Below, piece after piece: positions 27,934-39,900 of a stretch of 64,000 nt of DNA. Position 1 is the stretch's first letter. Every line of letters starts with the position of its first letter. This DNA is from Chamaea fasciata (Eukaryota > Chordata > Aves > Passeriformes > Sylviidae): the NCBI GenBank assembly GCA_029207755.1, contig JARCOQ010000005.1:51115563-51179562 (forward strand). Direction: 5' to 3'. Made by a program: the position numbers and the translations under genes. The notes below the pieces were generated by a model. That model was not told where the DNA came from. It made no database searches and was given only the letters and a program-made list of their open reading frames with translations.

Positions 27934-30900
27934 CAAGAAAGATTGCTTTCCTATTGTGGGAGTGAATTGCCCAGCTGTTAGTTTGGTGATAAGGTGAATC
28001 CACATCTGGAGCTGTCTGGCACTACCAAGAGGCTTTCAAGCTGATATCACAATGGAAATAATTATGAAGGCAGAAGGTTTCAGGAAATTTCATGGGATGC
28101 ATTACATCAAATGGAATAGACAGAGGGACCCATAAGAAAAGAATTGGCCACAGAAAAGAAATTTCCCTTTCAGGAGCAATGCCAAAGGCTGGGACTTGTC
28201 TTAGATAGCTGTCCCCAGTTCTCTGTGCTGCAAACCTGTCCTCTTGTTTCCTTGTTGCAGAGAATGCCCTGGAAATCAAACTCCAAGGGATGAAAAACAT
28301 CCAGGAGGTGCTGGACTTCTCTTAGGGTGAATCAGAGCTGTGCAAGGCTGGGAATCCTCAGGACCTGTGCTTTAGCACCAGCTGATTTAAGATAGTAAAC
28401 ACTGAATAATATGCTGAAGAGGGAAATTTCCACATGACGTTCATTGGACAGATCCTCTGTAGGACTCAGTGAAGAGTCAGTGAAGAGAGAATAAGTCATG
28501 GAGCTCACCAGCCAACTTGTGACATTTAACTTTTCTCCAGCCTTTGGCTGGTGATGGCCAGTGTAGGCCCAGCACCTGAATTTTGTTGTGGATGAGGAAG
28601 TGGCTGCCCACTTGTTTGCCATGGGATCATCTTTAAGTGTGATGGTCTTCTCATATGAAGGATTTTCTCTGCAAGCTCTGTGGAGTTGGAGCCTTTCCAT
28701 ATGTTTGCATGACAGGGTACTAAATCCCAGCTATGGTATCTGGATACTGCCTTCCTGGAAATGAAAGGCCACAACTTACCCAAACACCTTCAGGTGTTGA
28801 TATGTTTAATGAGCTCCCTTTTCCAGTAGAAAGGTGGTCAAGACAGGCTTTCACATTATTCTATGAGGACTTCAGATGTAGCTATTGTAACTATAGAATT
28901 ATATTTAACTTTCTGTTAGTTAAGATGATGGTTCTGGGTAAAGTCTAACATAAATTCTACCCTTGGAAGGATTCCCACAGACGTTATCTTCCAGCTCTTC
29001 ATTCTCATAAGGTATTTTATGTTAAAATAACTTATTGGTATTTAAGGCATCCCAGCAAAAAAATATAGGCTTTTCCATAGACACAAATTTCAGCTCTTGA
29101 CTGCAATTTAGTCTGTGTTCTCCAGCTGTTGGTGGTTCTTCTGTTACTACTAGTAGTGCCTTACAGAAATAAAGAGAGAGATAAGGATCGTGCTGGTTCT
29201 TTCTGGTCTGTGGGGAGCTTGGGCCTTGTACAACCTGTTCCGCCGGGGCTACTCTTCTCCCTCAGAGGCTTGTGGGAGCTGAGCAGGATTTTGCCCGGAA
29301 CTGGCCCTGGGATGATTAATGGCTCTTTGCTTTTTCCAGGGGAATGCTCTGTCACTGGCCAGTCCCATTTCAAAAGCTTTGACAACAAGTATTTCACCTT
29401 CAGTGGGATTTGCCAGTACTTATTTGCCAAGGATTGTGTGGAAAATTCCTTCTCTGTGATCATCGAGACGGTGCAGGTAACAGCAATCTTGGCTGGTGCC
29501 TCCGCGAACGCCCTTGAGAGAGGGGGCAGGGCTGTGGGACTATGACATGAATTGCAGATGCACAGGCCAACAGAAGTAATTTCCCTATGAGATAATTAGT
29601 TTAAATAACAGATGCAGTCTTTCTCCTTAGTTAATAAGTGTTTTGGTTCTCCTCACCACCATCCCCAGGAGCCTGTCTGGAGGTGGAGGCTCATGATGAG
29701 GTTTGGAGAATGGGCTCTCACCGACTCTTTGCCAGCTGAACAAACAAACAGAGGGGAGGGTGCACTCCCTGCAAAGCACCCTGGATGCTGGTGCCTCCCT
29801 AATGCCTGTGGGGAAAGGACATTTCCTTGGACAGCAAGGAGAGTGCACTGGCGGAGCAGTGCCCTACGTCGCTTCACATTTAGTCATATTGGCTGGTGAT
29901 GTTTTTGTTCTCAAGCAGCAGCTCCTGACATTCTTTACTGCCTCCCCCGATGGATGTGAGAGGCAGGAAAGGGAGCCAGGCCGGTGCAGGGTGGGCTGGA
30001 GACTCTGAAGGGGGATGTCGCAGGGAGGTTAACACAGTCGTGAAATGAATTGGCCAATTGCACTTGGGAAAAGGTGAACAAATCCGGAGACTGAAAAGGA
30101 CCCTGAAGGAAGCAGAGGGGAAGAAAGGGATGGGGACAGAGGAACTGAAAGCAGGGAGAGGTGCAATGGAGGCAGGAGACTGACAGGAGGGAAGGGGTGT
30201 ATCAGCCTGTCCTGCAGTACCAAGGAAGTTGCAGGCTTTGGAAAAATGGGCTGTGACAGTTCTCTGCACTGTCTGCATCAGTCTCCTGCACTACAGAGCT
30301 CTGATAGTGCAGCTCTGAGGTCATCAATGCTTGGAAACCTGTAGGACAGGTTTCCACTGAAACTTCCCTTTCGAAACCAGGGAGGAGACATGGGGCCCCC
30401 GCAGTCCCTGTTCCTCATCTGGGTATCCCACAGCCGGGACAATGGTAAGGTTCACAGTAAGGTGAACTGTGTGTCTGTTCCCAAGGCTGTGTGGGCCAGG
30501 TGGCCTTCCTGACCCTGCTATGGCTGTGGGGCTGGTAAGTGCTGTGGGTCACTCCCGAGGGTCTGGTGGAGCACCCACAGATCTCTTTCCAAGTTCTGAG
30601 ACAGGGAGCTCAGCCCTGGTGTGTGATTAGTGGGATAATGAAGGGAAGGCTGCCAGCCTGCTGTTTGTGGGATGCAGAAACCAGATCTATAAAACCAGTG
30701 TGACACTCAACACCTCCCAAATTACATGCCAAAATGCCTTCCGGGACTAAGTCACCAAGAAAGTGAAAACTTGATGTTAGAGGCAGATTTTCTCTTCTCT
30801 GCAGTGTGCAGATGATCCTGATGCCGTGTGCACTCGCTCCGCTTCTGTCCGGATCCGGGATATGGACAACAGCATCATTAAAATGAAGCACGGAGGAGGA

Positions 30901-33900
30901 GTTTCCCTGAATGGACAGGACATACAGATCCCTTTGCTGCAAGGTGTGTTCACACAGGCTGACTCTGGCCAGCCACTAAAAGACTCCTATTTGGTAGCGG
31001 TTTTAGACATGCCTTAGCCCAGCTCAATCAAAGAGTGTTTTCAATGCCAAACTCTCACTTTCAGTTTCTTCTAGAAGCTCTGTCATTTCAGCTTCTTTCC
31101 ATGCAGCTGACACATCTTGACTTGGAGATCAGGAGAATTAAGCTGGTCTGCACTTGTGAGATTTGTGAAAATCATTGCTGGTCTATATTTTTCAACCAGA
31201 AGCTTGAAATCATGGAATCACAGAACAATTTGGACCTTATAGATATCTCCTTTCAACCCCCTGCCTTGGGCAGGGACACCTTCCACTAGACCAGGTTGTT
31301 CCAAGGCCCATTCAGCCTGTCCTGGGACACTTCCAAGGATGGGGCAGCCACAGCTTCTCTGGGCAGCATGTGCCAGGGCTTCAGCAACCCCACAGGGAAG
31401 AATTTCTTCTTAATATCCAATCTAAACCTGCTCTCTGTCAGTGTGAAGCCTTTTCCCCTAATCCTGTCACTACATCTTGTAAAAGCTCACTGACACCATG
31501 TGGTTTCCTTCAGGCGCCCTCCGTGTACAGCGTGTGGTGAGGAGTTCAGTTCACCTCACCTACGGGGAAGATCTGCAGATTGACTGGGATGGTCATGGAG
31601 AACTCCTAGTGAAGGTACTTTTTCTGTCTGTTTTATTTCTGCCTGTTTGCCCCCTCTCTTGTTCCACCCAAATATGTACAAAGATTTTCTTGTCTGAAGT
31701 CAGAAATTGCTTTGTGTTGCATGTTAGAAATTCCTTTCTCTTTTGCTACCCCCAGAGTGATATACAGGTCCTTTTGTATTCCAGAAACAAACACTTCATC
31801 TTACAGCAGCTTGGTAGCTTTTTTAGTTTTTCTTTTCTCTGTGTGTGTGTGCAATGACAGCCATTATTAACCATGAACAGTTTTGTGTCTCATTCAGCAG
31901 ATACCCTCCAAACTGGAGTTTTGTTTTTATTTGCTTTGACTGACCTGTCTAAAACAGCGGATGTGAACGACGTAAAATAAGGGAAGAAAAGGCCTCCAGG
32001 GACACAGTTACTCATAATTTCCAGGAAATAGAAATCAGCTCGTAGAAGATGTGCTGCATGCTCCTTCTACTGTGAGGAGTGTTTGAAGTCAGTCTTGATT
32101 AACAATTAGGTTTTGTCGGTGCTGCAGACACAGCAGAGTGTAGAAATACCCGAGACAGGTTTAACAGAAATTATCTGTAATGAAGCTGTAACCATAGCTC
32201 TGCTGCTTTTGAACCCCTTTTGTAGTAGGGGTCTGCTCGCAGAGAAGAGTTTTGCCTAGAAAACCAGTTTTCCTGGGATTTTCTGCTGAGTGTTAAACAC
32301 TGTCCTCCTTGAACCATGGAATTGCTTTTGCATTCTCCTTGCCTGCCCCAGAATCTGGCTGAAATGTCATGTCTGGCACAGCACAAAGGGTTATGAAAGC
32401 CAGTTCAGAATTGAGTTCAAGAGTTGAAAAGAAACCAGATAAGAAAGGCCTGGAATAATTTTAGAAAGCATCTGTGGGTTTGTCGTTGTTGTTTTGATTT
32501 AACCTGTATCTCTGTGCTCCAAGGGTCCTAAAAGGTCTTTTAGGGCTTAGAACAATCCACTTCAGTCCCTTGGCACATCTCAGGAGTTTTGGCTTTCCTC
32601 AGTACTCAAAGTATTTTTCTCCCTGATCAGAGACCCGTATAACCTGGCAAATTTTTTGTCCCACTGAAAACAAACCTAATTTTCTGCTCCAGATCCTCTG
32701 CCCATAAAAGCAGTGGAAGTTTCTCCAGCTGTCTGCTCCTTCCCTTGTGGGACATCTAAAACGTCTCTTTAATTGCTTTTGGAGAGTTACTTTATGCTGG
32801 ATTTGTAGACTGACCTGTTGCCAAGTATTGCTGACAATTGAAGGAAGTGATACACTTCCATTACCTTGTTCTGGCAAAAATTCTTCCTCTGTGTTCTTCA
32901 AGAAGGCTCCCCTTTCTGTGACTACCTGATAACTCTGATTTGAGCTTCCACTCCAAAATACTTCACAATTTGGACTTGTCTGAGTCATTGTTTCATCTGC
33001 AGAGTACGTGAAAGAGTAGTAGTACTCTTAGGAGTAAGAATATTTATCCTCCAATTGTTCTTTTTGATGCTCCATATTTATTCTCTGACCCCCGTGTTTG
33101 AATGCTGGGTAGTATCAGGTGATATTTTTGGATAATGGTTTTGATTTTCTTTAAAAATGTGGATTTTTCTGCCTTTTCTTTTCTTTTTTTGTTTGTTTGT
33201 TTCACTGGTTACTCCTATAAGCCTGCCTAAACAAGCACTCTACTACATGGATACACAGAGCTAATGTAGCATCAAAGCTCCTGAGTAGTTGATAGTGTTT
33301 GTAATGTACCAGAACTTTACTCCTAACTGAAACTGACAGTTCCTACTAAAATGAAAGGTATTGGTGTCTTTGTGTTGCAGATGTTGCTTAGGAGATTTCT
33401 CCCTGTTTACCTTTAGGTTTAGAGTCACCTTTCAGATGTCCCTTGATTTGCAGCAGGAATAAAACAGGGTGAAAAGTGCACCTGCTCTGTGGATTGTTGG
33501 AAATTCTACTTTTAGTGTGCCTGAAGTTCCTCTGGGCAGGAGAAATCTCTAATGTGGGGTAGCTTTAGGGGTCTTGGTTTATTCCTTATTTTATCCAGGT
33601 TGAGGATATCAGACATCTCCAATATTGCCTCAATTCTGTGATAAAACAGCCTGTTTGAATTTCCTTCGTTATCCAACTTTCCTTTAAAATGTGAAATTCT
33701 CCCAGGTGCGGTCTCTTTCTCCAAATTTCCATTGGAATTACATAAAAAAATGCAACCCCCACTGTTGCTCTGCTAATTTATATGTATGAAGGGGGACAAT
33801 AGGGAAAGACTAAACTGGACTGCTGATCAAGGCATAAAAATAAGCCATTTTTCTCTTAGTCACCCTCTGGAATTCACTGTACTGTGCAAAAACTGTCCTG

Positions 33901-36900
33901 CTACTAATAGTAGCATTTTTGTTAGAAGTTTGAAAGTACAGTACAATGGCGTTGTGTCTGTAGTGTTTTGATGTGTGTTTGAGAATTTTCTTGACTATTA
34001 AATTGTGTAAGGTTCATCCCTTAAAAAAAATCTTGCTCTACAGTGGTAACCTGTTCTAGAAGATGACCAGACTGATGTTGTGTTCCTTAGGTGTCTCCAG
34101 TCTATTCTGAAAAGATGTGTGGGCTGTGTGGAAATTATAATGGGAACCAAGGGGATGATTTTCTTACACCTTCTGGCATGGTGGAATCACTTCTGGAAGA
34201 CTTTGGAAACTCCTGGAAGCTCAATGCAGACTGCCAGGACTTGTTAAAACAAGACAGTGACCCCTGCAATCTCAATCCTCATTTAGGTACTGAACTCTAT
34301 CCAAAATTAACGTGTGCAGCAAATGGTGATCTTCCATTTACATTAAAAAAAAAAAAAGGAAAATTAAGAAAAAGAGAAGAAGTTAATGTTTCTTACATTA
34401 CCACCAGGGTAACTGTAATATATGTTTTTAAAAACCCAATAAACAACAGCAAACAAAATAAAACAAAACAAAACAAAAAAAAACCCAAAACCCCAGAAAA
34501 CAAACAAACAAACCAAAAAAACCCACACAGAGACTTATATTGATGCAGGCTTCCTAAGGAAAATGTAATATTTTGTGAAAATTTAAAACTAAAATTGGTT
34601 TAATTTTGCAAATCTAAAAAGGCAGCAGAAAGCAAAGGCCCTGTAAAAGGCATTGCAGCACCAGAAATGGTGCTAACAGAATATAAAAGCATTGTTTTTC
34701 CTTGATTTGTTTTACTAGTGAAACATTATTCTTTAAGTAGAGCTCATGACACATGAGCTATGGTGCTATCAGGATCAGGTGCCTGCCTGATCCTGTTTTA
34801 TTCTTGTGGGCTTTTTTTGGTTTTGGTTTGGTTTTTTTTTCCTCTTTTATGAAAGGAAGAGAAAATACTTACTGTAGCTCCTCTAGCTTTCCTTGAAAGC
34901 CACTTTGATTGGTGGATTCAGAGTGAGCATGCCATTTTTCTCTTTTTAGCCAAATATGCTGAGGATTCCTGCTCAGTTCTGATGTCTCCTGCCTTTGAAC
35001 CTTGTCACCATGAAGTCAGTCCCACTCCCTATGTGAAGAACTGCCGCTTTGATGTTTGCTCCTGTTCCAGTGGCAAGGACTGCCTGTGCTCTGCCATTGC
35101 TAATTATGCAGCCGCCTGTGCCAGGAAGAACATCTTGGTCCACTGGAGACAACCCGACTTCTGCCGTAAGTGCAGTGCTGCCCCAACCCACTTATTTTCC
35201 TCATCCTGAAAGAACTTTTCTGGCCATGTTGAATGAGATGTCCAAATTTCCTTATGGCGAATGATGAGAGTAAATCCTTTCTCTGCACTGGTTAGGATGC
35301 AAAAGGTATTCCCAGGGACTGCTCAGCACTGGGGGAGAGAAGCGGTGATCTGACACAGCTCCACAGAATTTTTGCCTAGATTTCCATTTTCAGCTACTCA
35401 CCTGGAAACTTTCTGAATGTCCCAAGGTAGGAATCTCCCAAGTGATTTGTAGTAATCCATGAACTGCCTTTTTTTGAGGCCCAAGCTTCCCACGTCCTGA
35501 CCTCATCAGTGACTCCTGACTTTAGCCAAATGTCGGGTTGTCAAGGAAGCACAAAAGGGCAAGACAAACTTGTATCAGAAGAGAATTTTGGCAGTCTCAT
35601 GGCACCACCCCTGCTCACAGCAGGGCTAAATTACTGTAGATTGCCTGAGGTTTTGTCCAGACAAATTTTGAATATCTCCAAAAACAGAGGTACCGCAGCC
35701 TCTCCGACATCTCTCTCTTATCCAGGACAAGATTAATAGCCAAAGTGCCAAGAGGCTGGAGCAGAAGAATCCAACACCTTTCATTTCTATTATTTCTCTG
35801 TTAGGTCAATGTGGTAGGAAAAAATCCATTGCCACATAATTTTGATTGAGTACAGACATACTTTTCCCATAAATATTTGTGAAGTGAATGTTTTTCCATT
35901 TTCCTGAGCAACTTTGTTATTAAGGAAAGAAGACAATTGAAAAATTTGGGGGAAAGCATGTGTACTTGGCAGCTCTCCAGATTTGTTCTGCTACTTCTTC
36001 CCAATAAGAGGGTAGGAAAAACATTTATAAACTGAGTGTGTAGAAAGTGGAAAAGAGGGAGGTCTCTGGCCTTTGACCTGGTAGGGTCTGCAAGGTCAGT
36101 AACCACAACTTCTGCAGGCTGGAGAGTGTTCGCTGCAAATGAGAACAAACCCAGTTTAATATAAACTGCTGCATGGTTTTATAATATTTTACCTAGTTTA
36201 TGTAAATGTTCAGATAGTGGAACAGTAATGTAATAAAAATCCTTTCAGAACTCTGCAGGTCTGGAGGCTGAAAGAAAGAGCAGTGATAATGCGCCATTGC
36301 TCTTTCTGTAATTGAACAAGTCAATTTTCACAATTAATCTTTAATAGTGCAGAGCTGCTTCTTCCTTTCTGTGCATTACGGAGAGCTTTGTGCTCTCACA
36401 AAGTGACAATTTCCCTGACTGCAGATCCATCAGCCCCCATTAAATAATCCTGGTGCCCTAGACATCTCCTGTCACATGAAGGAGAGCAATCCCTCTTTCT
36501 TAATGGGCTTGAGATGTGAATGTGCAGGTTGTGTAATTTGTGCTGATGACCCAGTGCACTGAATGTGTGCTCCGGCCCTACCTTCATCCCCAGAGATTTG
36601 GTTTCTTGGGAAGTGACTTGACAGAGCCAGTTTGCTTGATTTGGAGTGGATAAGTGTCAGGGAGCAAAGTCATTAGTGTAGCACAGCATCTCTGCTGTGT
36701 GTCAAGCTATCAAGTGCATTCAGCTCTCCTATCTTTGACATTATTTTAGTTGCAGTTTGATTATTTAAGACCTGAATTATACCCCTGTAACCCACCATGA
36801 ATAAACACTGGAGTCAATCCCTTTATGCTGCAAGGGAGAAGAAGACAGGCCACACTGTGAAGGGCTATGTCTCTCATGCAGCTGCATGTGAAAAATTGGG

Positions 36901-39900
36901 TAAAACCCAGCCTGAATGGCTGAGCCCAGAGAGTGGTGGTGGAGTTAAACCCAGCTGGTGGCTGGTCATCAGTCGTGTTCTCCAAAGCTCAACAGTTGGG
37001 CCAGTTTTATTTAATATTTTAATCAAGGATCTGGGTGAGGGGGTCGAGTACATCCTCAGTCATTTCTCAGATGTTACCCAGCTGGGTGGGAGTGTGGCAC
37101 TGCTGGAGGCCAGGAAGGCTCTGCAGAGGGATCTGGACAGATCCATGGGCCCAGGCCACTGGTCACAGGGTCAACAAAGCCAGGTCCTGGCTCCTGCCCT
37201 TGGGCCACACCAACCCCCTGCAGCTCCAGGCTGGGGCAGAGGGGCTGGAAAGCTGGGAAAGGCCCTGGGGGTGCTGGGGACAGCGGCTGGACAGGAGCCC
37301 AGGTGGGCAAGAGGCCAGTGGCACCTGGGCTGTGCCAGCCATGGTGTGGCAGCAGGGCCAGGGCAGTGACTGTCCCCTGTGCTGGACACTGCTGGGGCCA
37401 CACCTCACATCCTGGGGCAGCGCTGGGAATCTCAGTAGAAGAAAGACATTGAGGGGCTGGAGCATGTCCAGAGAAGGGGATGGAGCTTGGAAAGGTTCTG
37501 GAGCACAGATCTGAATGAGGAGGAGCTGAGGGGGGGTTAAACCTGGAGAACAGGAGGCTCAGGAGGACCTTTTCACTCTCTACATCTCTGACAGGAGAGT
37601 GCAGCTGAGTGGAGGTTGGGCTCTGCTCCCAGATAACAAAGGACAAAAGGTGAGGAAATGGTCTCAGGTTTCATCAGGGATGTTCAGATTAGGTTTTATG
37701 TAAACATTCTTCTTGGAAATTGTTATCAAGCACTGGCACTGACTGCCCAGAGTTGTTGAGTCACCATGCCTCAAGGTGTTTAAAAGCCACGTGGATTTGG
37801 TGCTCAGGGACATGCTTTGCTGGTGGATTTGGCAGTGTGAGGTTAATGGCTGAATTCAGTTATCTTATGGTCTTTTTCATCCCAAATATTTCTATGTTTT
37901 CCTGTATTGTATGTATATTGTTCTGTGGCACAGGAGAATCAGTCAGTAGGTCCCTAGATCTTCCTTCGGATTTTAGGACATGTTGATAAGCCCATTATTT
38001 CCCTTAATGTGGTAGTGCTGGGGCAGTTGGTGGCTTTGCATGCCTTCCATAAGAGGATTTGTATAGGATAAATCCAGGAGTGCTGGAGTAAGGAATTAAG
38101 GACAGGCTTGAGCAGCGTTTGAGGATGGCTACAGTGCATGGTGGACCTCAGCATGGTGGAGAAACTGTGTTAAATCTAGTCCTGACAGGGTGCACCTTCA
38201 CCCAGAGGTGGCAACATTCTCACCTTATGTTACCTTAGGAACTGGTCATGGTTTGTCTCTTTCACACTGATTTCAAAACCCACCCACAAAAGCTCCATGA
38301 GCTGTTCCATGCAAACACATTTTTTCCAATGCTTTCCCACTATTTTTCATCTTATTCCTGGGATAGGCTGTGCTTCAGAGCACAGCATTGAGCTATTTTG
38401 GTTTTATAGGAGCCATCCACAAGGACTAGATGCACCTTGTTTTTTCCTCTCATTTTCCTGTCAATAATGGAATGGGTTGTTTTAGTGGCAGTGTATTACA
38501 CGGTGTCCAGACAACAGGCCTCTCCCAGGTCAGTTGTCTTGCCTTTTTCCTGTTAAAAGCAGATGTTGCTGGGAAGGGGCAGAGCAGGGTATTGGGATAG
38601 AGTGAGTGTAAGCATAGCATTGGGAAGCATAACTGGAAAAACAGGGCATGTTTTGAAAATTTCAGGCGATGCACGGGCAAGGAAAATCTTAGAATGGTTT
38701 GAGTTGAAAGGGACCGTAAATATAATGTTTCAAAGGACACGTTCCACTAGACCAGGACTTTTCCCAAGTCCCTTTCAGCCTGTCCTTGAACACTTCCAGG
38801 GATGGGGCAGCCACAGGTTCTCTGGACAATCTGTGCCAGAGCCTCAGCACCCTCACAAGGATGAGTTTCTTCCTAATATCCCATCTAAACTTTCTCTCAA
38901 TTTGAAGCCATTCCCACACATGGATTGCAAAGCTTTGTCTAAGAAAGGGATGTACTGCAAAGTTGTCCCTGTGGACAGGGAGTGTTACCACTGACTAGAA
39001 AGTAGGGCAGGATGCTGGGCTTGGTTATTCCATCCTTTTTTGAATTTTGAAACTCATAAACTGATGTACTCATCTGAAATCTTCCAAACCAGTTCCATGT
39101 TTCCAGAGGTTCACATGTAGCAAGTAATCCTTTTGGCTGAGGCCTCATGGTTGTCCTGCTGGGATGTGCCTTTGGTGATGAAAGTTATTTTTGAAATGGT
39201 CCTCAGCTGTGGGCTGTCCCTGTTCGGGGTTTGATTTACTGCAAAGATCAGGTTTATGTAAATTAGTAGCACATTTTTGTGAATGGCTGCCAAAGACTCC
39301 TGTAACAGTGAATGAGTCTATCTTTTGCTCAGTCCAGAGTTAGGAAGCATTTGCTGTTTTGCTGAGCACACATTTTTTGGGCTGTGTTGTGACAGGTACA
39401 TTAAGCAGTTTGGGCATAAGTCCCAGACTTGGGAGATTTTTGCTCTTAAGAAGGGTTCAAGTCACCTTAGATGCTTTGGGGCTGGATTTTTAGTTTGGGG
39501 TGTTACATTCCCACATATGGGGCTGCAGAAGCCTCAAGAGAAGTTGGTACAACCGTGTCTCTTTTCACTAGGCAGGAGTAATTCTTCATTTCAGAAGAGT
39601 TTTGTGAAGGTGAACATGAGCCCCTGGTCAGCACGTAGGCCTTGCTTTGCAGTCCAGTGAACACCTGGCTGAGGCTGCAGGCCCATCCTGTTATTTCATG
39701 GCTGCCAGAGTTCCCAGGGATGTGTGCTAGATGAGAGCAAGGGATTATAACATCATTCTGGAGGAATGACAAGAGGAAGGGTTTTCTCTGTAACCCTTTG
39801 ATCTTGGTTTTAGCAAGGTACAAATGTGCCAACTTTCATTTGCAGCTGCTTTCCTGAACATTGTTCCTCATCACCTTACAACTGTTTGCTGAGGAAGGTT

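Noticed and set aside
29880..30278. A 132-codon minus-strand frame in intron 11
   Set aside because: Proline/serine-rich, no family likeness, no splice or start context; most likely chance in a GC-richer patch.
36797..37646. Two overlapping 190-codon open frames, one on each strand
   Set aside because: Both lie mainly inside the long CR1 copy and show only decayed RT residues (plus strand) or low-complexity proline/serine-rich antisense. They are not separate genes.
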